Assembly (NCBI GenBank): GCA_026913215.1
Contig: JAPTYK010000001.1
Span: 248,001-312,000 of the forward strand
Source: Streptomyces diastatochromogenes
GTDB lineage: Bacteria; Actinomycetota; Actinomycetes; Streptomycetales; Streptomycetaceae
Direction: 5' to 3'
DNA: 64,000 nucleotides
Shown here: one piece after another, positions 19,438-29,583 of the stretch
How the letters are laid out: every line of letters starts with the position of its first letter
How positions within the stretch are numbered: position 1 is the stretch's first letter
Made by a program: the position numbers and the translations under genes
The notes under the pieces: model-generated
Databases searched by the model: none
Told to the model about the DNA's origin: nothing
What the model saw: only the letters and a program-made list of their open reading frames with translations

Positions 19438-20380
19438 TCAGGCGGCCTCGCGGACCGCCCGGTACAGGGCGGCGGCGACGGCGAGGTCCTGCCAGGCCAT
19501 GCCCACGCTCTTGAAGAACCGCGGCCGTCCGGTGGGGACGCGGCCGTTCACCAGGTCGGCGAGGGTGCCCGCGATGTGGTCCGCGCCGATCGCCCCTCCG
19601 CCATCGGCACGAGCAGGTCGCCGGCCTCGCGGAGCGCCGCCGAGCGCGCCTCCACGTACACCTCGGCGCGGGTCACGAGGGCGGTGTCGGTCTCCCGGGC
19701 CGCCGGCTCGTGCGAGCCGACCGCGACGACGGTGGCGCCGGGGCCACCAGGGTGCCGTCGAAGAGGGGTTCGCGGGCCGTGGTGCAGCAGACGACGAGGT
19801 CGGCCCCGGCCACGTCGTCGGCCGTGCCGGCGCGGGCGGGCACGTCGAGCGTCCGCGCGTATCCGGCGAGGGCGCGCGCGCCGACCGGGTCGCGCCACGA
19901 CGACGGCCTCGGCGACCTCGCGCACGGCGAGGACGGCCTCCAGGTGACCGTAGGCCTGGGGTCCGGTGCCGAAGAGGACCAGGCGCAGCGGCCGGTCGTC
20001 CGGCGTCAGGGCGCGGACGGCGAGGGCGGAGACGGCCGGGGTGCGCAGCTCGGTGAGGGCCGCGCCGTCGAGGAGGGCGAGGGGCCGGAGGTCCGCGCCG
20101 TCGAGGAGCAGGTAGGAGCCGGTGATGCGGGGCAGGCCGAGGGCCGGGTTGCCGGGGCCACTCCCGCGATCTTCACGCCGGCGTACGCGTGGTCGGCGGC
20201 GGGCATGAGGAGCAGTTCGCCGGCCGGGACGGGGACGGCGGTGCGGGCGGGCGGCCTCGGGGTCGAGGCCGCGCGCAGGGTGTCGGCGAGGACGTCGGTC
20301 GTCGCCGCCGGGGTCAGGAGGCGGCGCATGGTCGGGGCGTCGACGTGGAGCAGGCCGGTCTCGGCCGTCGTGGTCGTCAC
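19438..20380 (-). CDS. ornithine cyclodeaminase/mu-crystallin-family reductase
   Basis: About 310 residues. Conserved parts are the N-terminal RRLLTPAATTDVLAD, the substrate region GVKIAGV, LLLDGADLRPLALLDGAALTELRTPA broken into two blocks, and the Rossmann loop LVLFGTGPQAYGHLEAVLAV. Frame slips near 20160, 19890, 19740 and 19590 disrupt the second half, which ends AAALYRAVREAA. Family members include ornithine cyclodeaminase and 1-pyrroline-2-carboxylate reductase. Because it is coupled to a hydroxyproline epimerase gene by a GTGA overlap, reduction of a cyclic imine to L-proline is the best guess, but this is inference. Confidence 0.7.
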
Positions 20381-21333
20381 AGGAGGAATCCCGTTCCGAG
20401 CTCGTCGTGGGGGTCGAGGACGAAGGTGTGGGTGCCGGTGCGGTGGGTCGCGCCGGTGACCTCCGTGATGCCGCCGGGCAGCAGCCGGCCGGTGAAGAGG
20501 GTGTCGGCGACGGACTCGTGCGTGAGGGTGTCCCCGGGGGCGAGGCGGCCCTCGTCGCCGAGCAGGGCGAGGCGGGCGGAGGTGCCCGATCCGCAGGGCG
20601 AGCGGTCGATCTGTCCGTCGGCGAAGACGGTGACGTTGCGCTGGTGCGGCCCGGTGGGGTGTCGGGCAGTTCGTCGTACAGGATGACGCCGTAGACGTCG
20701 TGCTCGGGGAAGGCGGCGCGGATCTCCCGTCCGGCACGGACGAGCGCGGGCAGCGAGGCCCTGGTCGTGTCGAGGCCGAGGGCGCGTGCGGGGACGGAGA
20801 CGTAGACGGCGCCGGAGTCGGCGAGGTCGACCTCGACGGTGCCGGAGGCGAGGGTCACGGGGACCTTGCGGTCGAGGACGCGCGTCGGGACGTTGCGGAA
20901 GGTGACGCCGGTGGTGCGGCCGCCCGCGCGGTGCACGGTCGCGGTGACGCGCCCGGAGGGACGTCGATGCGGACGGGGACGTCGCCGTCGTCGGGCGCGG
21001 GACGCGTCCGGTGTCGACGGCCCAGGCGCCGAGCGCCATCGTGCCGTGGCCGCAGGCGGTGGAGTAGCCGTCCTTGTGCCAGAACAGCACGCCGAAGTGG
21101 GCGCCGTCGTCGTCGGGCGGGACGATGAACCCGCCGTACATGCCGGAGTGTCCGCGCGGTTCTTGGACCAGGAGGCGGCGCAGTTCGTCGAGGGGGCCGA
21201 GGCGGAGGGCGAGGGCGCGGCGTTCGGCGACGGTGTCGCCGGGGATCGGGGGCAGGTCCTCGTCGACGATCCGGAAGGGTTCGCCTGCGGTGTGGTAGTC
21301 GGTGGTGCGGACCGAACGCGGGGTGGTGCTCAC
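20377..21333 (-). CDS. 4-hydroxyproline 2-epimerase (proline racemase family)
   Basis: A proline-racemase-family enzyme of about 318 residues starting at the GTG at 21333 behind a GGAGG box. Both active-site cysteines are present, in STACGHGTM and DRSPCGSGTSA. Two cysteines mark racemases and epimerases, as opposed to trans-3-hydroxyproline dehydratases, where the second is Thr. The neighbouring D-hydroxyproline oxidase, deaminase and semialdehyde dehydrogenase make trans-4-hydroxy-L-proline to cis-4-hydroxy-D-proline the likely reaction. Frame slips occur near 20660 and 20955-21000. It lies downstream of the collagenase, behind a terminator. Confidence 0.82.
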   Translation of the reverse strand: MSTTPRSVRTTDYHTAGEPFRIVDEDLPPIPGDTVAERRALALRLGPLDELRRLLVQEPRGHSGMYGGFIVPPDDDGAHFGVLFWHKDGYSTACGHGTMALGAWAVDTGRVPRPTTATSPSASTSLRARHRDRAPRGRPHHRRHLPQRPDARPRPQGPRDPRLRHRRGRPRRLRRRLRLRPRTRPRPRHDQGLAARARPCRTGDPRRLPRARRLRRHPVRRTARHPTGPHQRNVTVFADGQIDRSPCGSGTSARLALLGDEGRLAPGDTLTHESVADTLFTGRLLPGGITEVTGATHRTGTHTFVLDPHDELGTGFLL

Positions 21334-21367
21334 GGAGTGGGGCCTCCAGGTCGGGAGTTGCGGTGCC

Positions 21368-21400
21368 GGGCCGGTCCCTCCCCCGTGGAGGGACCGGCCC
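21368..21400. terminator. terminator after collagenase
   Basis: A perfect 14-bp stem (GGGCCGGTCCCTCC with GGAGGGACCGGCCC) and a 5-base loop, 17 bases after the collagenase stop. Partial read-through could feed the epimerase gene. Confidence 0.8.
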
Positions 21401-21416
21401 GGACGAGGGGGTGCGG

Positions 21417-23769
21417 TCAGCTGCGGAGCGGGCCCTCGCAGCTGTAGCTCGACGTGCCCGCGACCCTGTTGGACCAGATGTCGACGGGTCCGAAGGAGCA
21501 GTTCATGTCGGCGAGGTTGTTGGAAGCGGCGCCCGCCCGGTCGAGGATGAAGTAGTCGACGGTCTCGGACATGTCCTTGAAGACCTTGTCCGTGTTGCCG
21601 GCGTCCGACAGGTTGGCGGTGATGCGTCCGGTGCAGACGAAGCGGCGCTTGCCGTACTCGCCGGCCTCGTAGCAGTCGGGGGTGTTCTGGGTGGCGTTGG
21701 CGAAGGCGGTCCGGACGGCGGAGACGTCCGTGTCGCGCAGGGAGCCGTTGGCCGTGTAGGTGGTGTTCGGGACGTACAGGGTGTCGACCTTGGCGATCTG
21801 GGTGTCGAGGAAGCGGTCGTAGGCCTGCTGGAGGCCGGTGTCCGCGCTGAGCCGCTCGCGCCAGGCGTCGTAGCCGCTGACGTCGTTGTTCCGCAGGTTC
21901 GTGTACATCTCGCGGAGCAGCGTGGGGCGCTCGGTCCACAGGAACTCGAAGAAGGTGCCCGCGTAGTTGTAGAAGCGGAAGCCGTCGCCGTCGTAGGTGG
22001 CGTGCAGGAGCTGGCGCACGCTCATGCGGGGGCCGCCGCCGGCGGTGTCGTTGATGACGCCGCGGACCAGGGACTTGCGGACGGCGATGCCGTTGTCGCG
22101 GGTGGCGCCGTCGAAGAACTCGGCGGTGCCCTCGTCCATGGCGGTGGTGCGGTCGCCCTGGTACCAGGGGCCCTGGCCGAAGGTGCCGGGGACGGCCCAG
22201 CGGCCGTTGAGGTAGTGGGTGTACTCGTGGCGGAAGAGCTCTTCCAGGGTGAGGCTGGAGTCCTCCGGGACGCGGCGCTGGTACGTGTAGAAGGTGGCGC
22301 CGTTCTCGATGTAGACGCCGCCGTTGTTGGTGCCGTAGCCGGTCAGGATCGGGTGGTAGACCTCGTAGTCGGAGCGCGAGGCGTAGAGGACGATGGTGAG
22401 GGTGCTGTTGGTGTCGCCCGCGAGCGGCTGGTCGGTGCCCAGCACCCGGTGGAACTGCGCCTTGACCTGCTTGCTCGCGTAGTAGAGCTGGTCGACGGTG
22501 GCCCGGTCCAGGGCCGTGCGGACCTTGATGCCGCCGTTGTCGTACGTGAACGTGTTGGGGAAGAGCTTCTTCTCGATGTCGGACTTGCAGACGCCGTACG
22601 GCGCGCAGGCGTTGTAGTAGTTCAGCCAGGAGACGACCGATCCCCACTGCGCGCCGACGCCGAAGGTGGACTGGACGGTGCCCAGTACGGTGCCGAGGTC
22701 GGCGGCGATGGAGTCCTTCAGGCCGTCGATCTGGCCGAAGCGGCCGTACTCGCTGAGGGCGTCGCGGACCACCCAGGCGTTGGAGGTGCCCTTGAGGTGG
22801 CTGTAGCCCGCGAAGGCCTTGAAGGCGGCGCGGTAGTCGGGGTCCGCCTTCGCGGCGGCCTGGAAGGCGGCGTCCTGGTTGCCGGGGTAGACGCCCAGGT
22901 AGTTGGTCGAGAGGCCGGCGAGGGCGGCGCCCGCCCAGGCGGGGTCGAGGTTCGTGGCGGTGTGCGAGGGGTCCATGGTGGCCAGGACCCGCTTGATCAG
23001 GCCGAGCTGGTGCTGGCGCAGACCGGGGGCGCTCGCCGCGTAGAGCGCCTCGCGGAGGGTGTTCGCGTTGGTCCCGGTGACGTCGAAGGTGTGGGCGGCG
23101 GCCGCGAAGTCGGCGACGGCCTGCCGGACGGCGTTCACCGTGGGCGCGTCGGTGGTGTCGATCTCGGTGCGGGAGAAGTCGTGGTAGGCGACGGCGTGCA
23201 GGTAGGTGAACATCTCCTCCAGGTGGGAGGAGTTCCGTCCGTCGTGGGCGGCGGACAGGCTCGATATGCGGCGGGCGACGGCCTGGACGTGGGCGTCGGA
23301 CATCACGGGGGCGAGCCGGGCGTCCCAGGTCCATATGAGGCCGCGGAGACAGCCGTCGGCGGTGACGGCGGGGTCGGCGAGGAAGTCGGCGAACTGCTCC
23401 GGGGCGAGGCGGGTGATCCCGTCGAGCGTGCAGGGACGCCCGCCGCGGTGGTGCCGGGGGCGGCGGCGAACGCACGCGCGGTGGTGGGGGCGGGTGCCCG
23501 GCCGGGCACGCGGCCCGCGGCGTGGCCGCCGGGCGCGGGGCGGGGCCGAAGGCGGTGCTCGGGGCGGAGGCGCGGTGGTCGACCTGGTCGAAGGGGTTGG
23601 CTCCCGGCTGCGCCTGCGGGGCCGGTGCGCCGGGCGCGGGGGCCGGGGCGGCGGCGGGCCGGTCGTCCGTGCCCGTCGCGAAGGCACCGGCCTGGCCGGC
23701 GGAGGAGAGGAGGGTGACCGTGATGGCGGAGGCGAGCAGGGACGAGCGCACACGTCGGTGGAGGGACAA
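21417..23769 (-). CDS. secreted M9 collagenase
   Basis: A secreted metallopeptidase of about 780 residues. The signal peptide (RRVRSSLLASAITVTLLSSAG...) begins at the TTG at 23769, preceded by AGGAG. After an Ala/Pro-rich linker, with frame slips between 23420 and 23620, comes the M9 activator region (ARLAPVMSDAHVQAVARRIS) and the peptidase domain. The zinc motif is FRHEYTHYLNGRW (HExxH) and the third ligand Glu is probably in AMDEGTAEFFDGA. The C-terminal ~100 residues contain four Cys and no obvious PKD or collagen-binding repeat. The enzyme would degrade collagen outside the cell and supply proline- and hydroxyproline-rich peptides to the neighbouring transporter. Its promoter matches that of the transporter. 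Confidence 0.88.
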
Positions 23770-23866
23770 CGGGACTCCTGCTGGTGAGGGGGTTGCGTGG
23801 GATGGTTCGCGAACTGGTCCGGTTCGCACGGCGTCTGACGGGCGTTCATCAGGCCGTGTGCGCTGT

Positions 23867-23895
23867 AACATAGTAATGTGAAATTGCACTGACAA
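23867..23895 (-). promoter_or_regulatory. collagenase promoter with shared operator
   Basis: On the minus strand TTGTCA-N17-TATGTT, with CAGTGCAATTTCACAT at 23876-23891. Over about 30 bases only one differs from the transporter promoter at 12284. The predicted start lies about 90 bases before the TTG initiation codon. Confidence 0.75.
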
Positions 23896-23923
23896 GCCTT
23901 GTGGCGACATCAGTTCCATGACG

Positions 23924-23941
23924 GGGGTGGCAGACCACCCC
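23924..23941. terminator. small hairpin after Sel1-repeat gene
   Basis: GGGGTGG-CAGA-CCACCCC follows the Sel1-repeat gene on the minus strand and lies just upstream of the collagenase promoter. It is a short stem and only a probable terminator. Confidence 0.45.
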
Positions 23942-23969
23942 GAACCGGGGCCAATCCCTCACCCGGACC

Positions 23970-24933
23970 TCAGGATTCGGCGGCCTTGCGGCGCCACGCC
24001 CGCGCTTGGCGGAGGTGGCCCTGCTCCTCCGAGATCCGGGCCAGGTGGAGCATCGCCCCCACGTGCCCCGCCTTGGCGGCCTTCTCGTACCACCCCTGCG
24101 CCGCGTACAGATCGCCGCCGAGCTCCCTGGACCGCCCCAGCCTGACGCACGCCTCGACGTCGCCCCTCCGGGCGCGCTCGGCCAGTCTCCCCTCGACCTC
24201 GGCGACGACCTCGGCCCTGCTGAGCATCCCCGCGAGCAGACGGCTGCCCTCGGCGTCACCGGCCGCCGCCGACTTGCGGTACCAGGCCTTCGCGGCCTCC
24301 CGGTCCCCCCGGTCCCGGGCGAGGACCCCGAGGGCGTTCATCGCGGCCGTACTGCCCCGTCCGCCGCCCGGCGCGCCCAGCGCTCGGCCTCGACGGTCTC
24401 GCCGCGCTCGTGCAGCAGCTTCCCGAGGACGTACGCGGCGTCGGCGAGGCCCGCCCCGGCGGCCCGCCGGTACCAGTCCTCGGCCTCGGACAGGGCTCCC
24501 TGCTCCTGGCGAGGTCCCGAGGACGGCCATCGCGTACGGATGGCCCCCTCGGCCGAACGCCGGTACCAGAGAAGGGCTTCGTCGTGCTCGCCCCGCGCCC
24601 GCAGGAGGTACCCGACGATCTCCATCGCCCGCACGTGTCCGGCCCCGGCGGCGGCCCGCAGCAACGGCTCGGCCTCGGCGGGCCGGTCCCACCCGTGGAG
24701 CAGGACGCCGAGGGTCACGCCGCCTCGGGATGCCCCGCCGCGCCGCCCGGCGCAGCCAGTGCTCGGCGCCTTCCGGTCCCCGTGGTCCCCTGCGTCCCGA
24801 GGCGCAGGCCGTGGCGGAACATCGCCGTGACGTCCCCGGCCTCGGCGTCCTCGCGAAGGCGCGCCGGGTCCGCGCCGCGCCCGCCGTCCCCGCCGCTCCC
24901 CGCCGCGCCCGGCCTCCCCACGGACGTACCCAT
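23970..24933 (-). CDS. Sel1/TPR-repeat protein
   Basis: About 320 residues, almost entirely helical Sel1-like repeats of the pattern A-x-W-Y-x-x-A-A-x-x-G. Examples are EAKAWYRKSAAAGDAEGSRL, AAQGWYEKAAKAGHVGAMLH and AEDWYRRAAGAGLADAAYVL. There is no signal peptide. The proposed start is the ATG giving MGTSVGRPGAAGSGG. Frame slips occur near 24350, 24510, 24715 and 24790. Such proteins are scaffolds for protein interactions; the partner is not evident, and no neighbour suggests a pathway. Confidence 0.65.
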
Positions 24934-25071
24934 CTCCCCGCACGCGCGTCCCCTTCACCCTCGTCCGACGGACAGCGGGAGCCGACGAAGCCGCGCGGGG
25001 GCTGTTCATCCGCCCCCTCAGCCCCCACCATGCTGCTGACTACTCGTGCGTAACTCATGTTAGGGGAAAGC

Positions 25072-25761
25072 GTGTTGAGACTCCGTGGTCTGACGGTCGT
25101 TCCGCTGCTCGCCGTCGTCGCCTCCCTGTTCCTGGCGGCGTCGCCCGTCCGGGCCGAGGCCCCCGCGCGCACCCCCGTCGTGTTCGTCCACGGGTTCAAC
25201 GCCGACCCGGGCGTGTGGGGCGGGATGCGCGCGGACTTCAAGGCCGACGGATACACCGACGCCGAGCTGTTCTCCTTCGGCTACGACACGCACCGGTCGG
25301 TCAACGAGGTCCTGTCCGGCCGCCTCGCCGCGTACGTCGAGGACGTCAAGCGGCGGACCGGCGCGAGCCGGGTCGATCTCGTCGCCCACTCCTTCGGCAG
25401 CCTCGTCACCCGCTGGTACGTGAAGTTCGACGCCGCCGGCCAGTCCTCCGTGGCCCACTGGGTCTCCCTCGCCGGACCCAACCACGGCACCGGCACGGCC
25501 TGGGCCTGCGCGCTGTGGGACCAGGCCTGCCGCGACATGACCCCGGGCTCCTACGTACAGCGGAAGCTCGCGGAGGGCGACGAGACGCCCGGGGCCGTGC
25601 GCTACGCCACCTGGTGGTCGAACTGCGACGAGGTCATCAACCCCGACGACAGCGTGCCGCTGGCCGGCGCCGTCAACAACGCCGCCGGCTGCCTCGACCA
25701 CAACGCCCTCCTGGGCGACGACACGGTCTCCCGGGGGGTCCGCGCGTTCCTGAGTTCCTGA
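25072..25761 (+). CDS. secreted alpha/beta-hydrolase (lipase class 2 type)
   Basis: An intact secreted hydrolase of about 229 residues with a signal peptide (VVPLLAVVASLFLAASPVRAEA). The oxyanion region is VVFVHGFNAD, the nucleophile elbow AHSFGSLV, the acid Asp probably in NPDDSVPL and the His in CLDHNALL. Four cysteines could form two disulphides. The fold matches Streptomyces extracellular lipases/esterases of the class 2 family. I place the start at the GTG at 25072, five bases after AGGGG; TTG at 25075 is also possible. It is transcribed alone. Confidence 0.8.
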   Translation: MLRLRGLTVVPLLAVVASLFLAASPVRAEAPARTPVVFVHGFNADPGVWGGMRADFKADGYTDAELFSFGYDTHRSVNEVLSGRLAAYVEDVKRRTGASRVDLVAHSFGSLVTRWYVKFDAAGQSSVAHWVSLAGPNHGTGTAWACALWDQACRDMTPGSYVQRKLAEGDETPGAVRYATWWSNCDEVINPDDSVPLAGAVNNAAGCLDHNALLGDDTVSRGVRAFLSS

Positions 25762-25793
25762 GTTCCTGAGGGTGTTTCTGAGGGGCAGCGGGG

Positions 25794-26847
25794 TCAGAAG
25801 CGCGCGAGCCCCGTCGGCGGGGCCTCGTGGGCGCGCCCGCGAGGTAGTCGATCGCGCAGTGGGCGACGTCGAGGCCGACGGTGAGCAGGGTGCCCCACTG
25901 TTCGTGCCGCGGCTTGTCCTCGTCGGGGCGCATGCAGACGACGGCGTCGGCCCCGGCGTCGCCGCAGAAGGCGCGGGCCCGCCCGGCGGGCGAGAGGCCT
26001 GGCATCGCGGCGCGCACCGCGCGCAGGTGGGCGAAGCGTTCGGCCGTCATCGAGTCGGCCGCTCTGGTGTCCGCCGCGGCGAGGCCGGCGTCGAGGAAGT
26101 GGTTGGTGTGCAGGAGCCAGCCGTCCTCGGCCGCCGGGACCACCGCGAGTCCGGCGGGCGAGAGTTCGAGGCTCGCGGCGGAGCCGGCGGTGACGACGGT
26201 CAGCGAGGTGGAGGCGCTGACGCGTGCCGTCGAGGCGATCTCGACGGCCTGGTCGAGGGTGTCCGCCTCGTCGAGGACGCGGCGGGCGACCGCGTGCACG
26301 GGCACGCCGCCGCTCGCGGAGTCGGACGCGTGGAAGAGGATGTTGAAGTGGACTCCGAGACCGGCGCTGTTCACTCCGATCTTGCCGGGGGCGCCGAACT
26401 CGGTGAAGAGCTTCACCGTGCGGCCCTCGCGCGGCGTCAGCTCGTGCAGCAGCGCGTCCGGGACGAGCAGGTCGTGCCAGTCCCAGGTCTGCACGGTCTG
26501 CGGCGCGGCCCGCGGGGCGTACACCGCCGTCGAGCACTCCCCTTCCCGGCGCGGGGCATCCGGCGAGGATCTCGGTGCGGGCGCCGACGGCGGCCACCGT
26601 CCAGCGTGGGACGCCGGCCGCGTCGGCGCAGGCGTCGGACTCCTCGGCCAGGTCCGGCGCCCAGGCCCGCAGCGCCTCGTGGCTGCGGTCGGCGAGGGCG
26701 CGGACCCGCCTCGGGCATGCCGAGGACGGCGAAGTGCTCCCGGTAGAGCTCCGCGACGCGCCGGACCCGGGCGCCGAACCGGGTGCCGAGCAGGGTCCCG
26801 CGCTCGCGGGGGTCGGTCGTCCGGGTGGTGAGGGTGTGCAGTTCCAC
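25794..26847 (-). CDS. C45-type autoproteolytic hydrolase (acyl-CoA:6-APA acyltransferase-like)
   Basis: About 350 residues, starting VELHTLTTRTTDPRERGTLL. The N-terminal helical part leads to KGECSTAVYAPR, where the Cys after Glu is the likely site of autocatalytic cleavage and the new N-terminal nucleophile. Then come KIGVNSAGLGVHFNIL and LLHTNHFLDAG, as in C45/NTN hydrolases related to isopenicillin-N acyltransferase. Frame slips occur near 26715, 26545 and 25835; the C-terminus repaired is HEAPPTGLARF. The substrate is unknown; amide-linked acyl compounds or peptides are typical. A perfect palindrome lies upstream. Confidence 0.72.
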
Positions 26848-26911
26848 GCGCGTTCCTTCGGGGCTGGTGGGGCCGCGTGACAACGAGGGGCGGCGCGCCT
26901 CAAGCTAGGAA

Positions 26912-26927
26912 CGTAAAACGTTTTACG
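26912..26927. promoter_or_regulatory. perfect palindromic operator upstream of C45 hydrolase
   Basis: CGTAAAACGTTTTACG is a perfect 16-bp palindrome, 65 bp before the GTG of the C45 hydrolase. On the minus strand it sits between TTGCGT and TAGCTT boxes 17 bases apart. The A/T arms around a central CG are typical of LacI-family operators. No LacI gene is in this window. Confidence 0.65.
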
Positions 26928-26949
26928 CAATTCTCCGCGGGCTGCCGGG

Positions 26950-28587
26950 TCAGGTCCGGCGGGCCCGGCGGCCCGTGGTGGCGCGGGCGGCGGCGAGCAG
27001 TTCCTCCCTGTCGACGATCTTGACGCGGGGGCGGCCCTGGAGACGGCCCTCGGCTCGCTCCGCCTCGTCGATCGCCCGCCAGCCGTCGAGGCCGAGGGCG
27101 TCCGGTGCGCGCCGGACGCCGGGCCGCCGCCCGTGGGCGCGGGAGCAGCCCGGCTTCGAGGTCGTCGAGCAGCGCGGAGACGGTCTCCTGGGCGCAGGAC
27201 TTGTTGGTGCCGATGAAGCCGTTGGGGCCGCGTTTGATCCAGCCGGCCACGTACACGCCCGGCCGGACCCGGCCCCGCTCGTGGGGCACCGTGCCGGTGG
27301 CCTCGTCGAAGGGGAGGCCGGGGACGGGGCGGGCGCGGTAGCCGATCGCGCGCAGGACGAGCGAGGTCTCGATGGTTTCGATGGTCTCGGTGGGCTCGGT
27401 GGGCTCGGTCGTCCCGGTCGTCCCGGTGCCGTCGTCGGCGCGTGCCGGGTCGGTCCGTACGACGGTCAGACCGGTCACCCGGTCGTCGCCGAGGATCCGG
27501 ACCGGGCGGGTCCGGAAGCGCAGGACGATGCGGCGCCGCCCGGTACGGGGTCCGGGCGGCCAGCTCGGCGAGCAGCGCGGTCTTGGGGTGGCGTCCGCGG
27601 GCACGTCGGTCGGCCAGTCCTCGACGAGGACGTCGACGTCGTCGAGGGCGGCGAGGGCGATCAGTTCGGGCAGGGTGAACGCGGCCTCGGCCGGTCCGCG
27701 GCGTCCGAGGACGAGGACCTCGCGGACGCGGCTCGCGCGCAGCGCCGCGAGGGCCCGGTCGGAGATGTCGGTGCGGGACAGGGCGTCGGGGTCGGCGGTG
27801 AGGACGCGGGCCACGTCCAGGGCCACGTTGCCGTTGCCGATGACGACGGCCCGTTCGCCGTCCAGGGCGTAGGGGTGGCGCTGTGGTCGGGGTGGCCGTT
27901 GTACCAGGCGACGAAGTCGGTGGCGGAGGCGCTGCCGGGGAGTTCCTCGCCGTCGACGCCGAGCCGCCGGTCCGTGGCCGCGCCGACGGCGTAGATCACG
28001 GCGTGGTGGTCGCGGAGCAGGTCCTCGTGGCGCAGGTCGCGGCCGATCTCCGTGCCGAGCCGGTACGAGAAGCCGGGCTGGCCCTCGACGGCCCGGAAGA
28101 GTTCGGCGACCCGTTTGGTGTCCTGGTGGTCGGGTGCCACTCCCGCGCGGGCGAGTCCGTACGGGGTGGGCAGCCGGTCGTGGACGGTGACGGTGACGCC
28201 GGGATGCCGGAGCAGTTCGTCGGCGGCGAAGAGTCCGGCCGGCCCGGCGCCGACGACGGCGACCCGCAACTCGGTCGCGGAGAGGCGGCGTTGCGGGGGG
28301 ACGAGGGCCATCGGGGTGCGGTCCTCGTGCGGATGGGTGTCGTAGTAGGCGCGGTTGAGTTCGAGGAACGGCAGCTCCGCCCCGGTGAGCGCGGTGTGCG
28401 GCTTGAGCGCGTCCACCGGGCAGGCCGTCGTGCAGGCGCCGCAGTCCACGCAGGTGCGGGGGTCGACGTACAGCATCTCGGTCTGCCCGAAGCCCGGTTC
28501 GCCGGGGGCGGGGTGGATGCAGTTGACCGGGCAGGCCAGGACGCAGGAGGCGTCGGCGCAGCACGACCGGGTGACGACGTAGGTCAT
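26950..28587 (-). CDS. 7Fe ferredoxin-NADP(H) reductase fusion (FprB-like)
   Basis: About 545 residues. The first ~75 form a ferredoxin domain with two cluster motifs (SCVLACPVNCIHP and CVDCGACTTACPVDAL). They are fused to an adrenodoxin-reductase-type flavoprotein with RVAVVGAGPAGLFAADELL, RAVVIGNGNVALDVARVL and the C-terminal GWIKRGPNGFIGTNK. The architecture matches mycobacterial FprB. It would pass electrons from NADPH to iron-sulphur or diiron oxygenases, and the next genes upstream are a diiron oxygenase and a flavin monooxygenase. An acidic microsatellite tract (Thr-Glu-Pro and Glu-Thr-Ile repeats) interrupts the reductase. Slips lie near 27880, 27590, 27530 and 27110. Confidence 0.82.
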
Positions 28588-28620
28588 GGTTCTCCGTTCC
28601 GGGGACCTGCGGGGGCCGCG

Positions 28621-29583
28621 TCAGGCGGCGTGCGGGGCGGGCTCGCCGCGGTGGCGGGAGGGGCGGCCGTCGATGCGCAGTGCTTTCCACACCCGCCGTG
28701 AGGTCCTGTTCATCAGGCCGATGTCCTCGGCGAGCATCCGGACGTCGGCGAAGAGGTCGCGGAGCATCTTCTCGCCGTCGGGCGACTTCCAGAAGATGTC
28801 CTTGATGACCCAGTGGGGCACGCCGATCGTCTCGGCGGTCTTCCGGTCGGGGACCACGATGACGTCGCCGAGCACCCGCATGATGACCGGGAAGGCGACC
28901 GACAGCGCGCCCCTGCGCGCCCTGCCGTAGCCGGGGACCTTGACGCGGAGGAACTCGTGGGCGAAGGAGATGTGGCGGGCCTCCTCGGCGACGTGGATCT
29001 GCATGAGCCGGCGCATCAGCGGGTGGATCTCCTCGCCGCCGCGCAGGATCGCCTTCTGGAGGTGGTCGATGGGTTCCTCGCCGGCGAGGACGCCGGTGAA
29101 GAACGACTCGGGCACGAGGGATCCGGCCAGCGGCAGGAAGCGGCTGAGGAAGCGGAAGGAGCGCCGTCCGCCGGGCACGTCGGCGCCCGACCGGTTCACG
29201 AACTCCTGGAACATCTGGGTGTGGTGGCACTCCTCCGTGACCTCGTGGGTGAGGTAGCGGAACTCCGGGTCCTGGTTGCGCAGGGAGAACAGGTAGTCCA
29301 TCACCCCGCGGATGAGGATGTTCTCGAACTGCATGCCGACCTTGACGATGTTGGCGTAGCGCCAGAGGCCGATGCGCGTCCGCACCTCCAGCGGCTGTGC
29401 CCGGTACCACGGGTGGCCGCCCAGGGGGTCGGCCTCGGGGAGGACCCAGCGGGGGTCCGCCGGGTCTATGGCGAAGTCGGGGTGGTCCCAGTCGATGTCG
29501 GTGAACGCGTCGAAGTGGATGTGCACCGAGGCCTCGGACAGGGTCCTGAGCCTCTCGTGGTAGCTCTGCGCGCTGGTCATCAT
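28621..29583 (-). CDS. AurF-like diiron oxygenase
   Basis: An intact protein of about 320 residues. Diiron-ligand motifs are EVTEECHHTQMFQEF and HVAEEARHISFAHEFL, with earlier Glu residues in the helix VGMQFENILIRGV; this is the pattern of the AurF/PF11583 family. Members hydroxylate or oxygenate small substrates and need an electron donor, which the adjacent ferredoxin reductase can supply. The ATG overlaps the stop of the monooxygenase gene (ATGATG), so the products are made together. The substrate is unknown. Confidence 0.8.
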   Translation of the reverse strand: MMTSAQSYHERLRTLSEASVHIHFDAFTDIDWDHPDFAIDPADPRWVLPEADPLGGHPWYRAQPLEVRTRIGLWRYANIVKVGMQFENILIRGVMDYLFSLRNQDPEFRYLTHEVTEECHHTQMFQEFVNRSGADVPGGRRSFRFLSRFLPLAGSLVPESFFTGVLAGEEPIDHLQKAILRGGEEIHPLMRRLMQIHVAEEARHISFAHEFLRVKVPGYGRARRGALSVAFPVIMRVLGDVIVVPDRKTAETIGVPHWVIKDIFWKSPDGEKMLRDLFADVRMLAEDIGLMNRTSRRVWKALRIDGRPSRHRGEPAPHAA

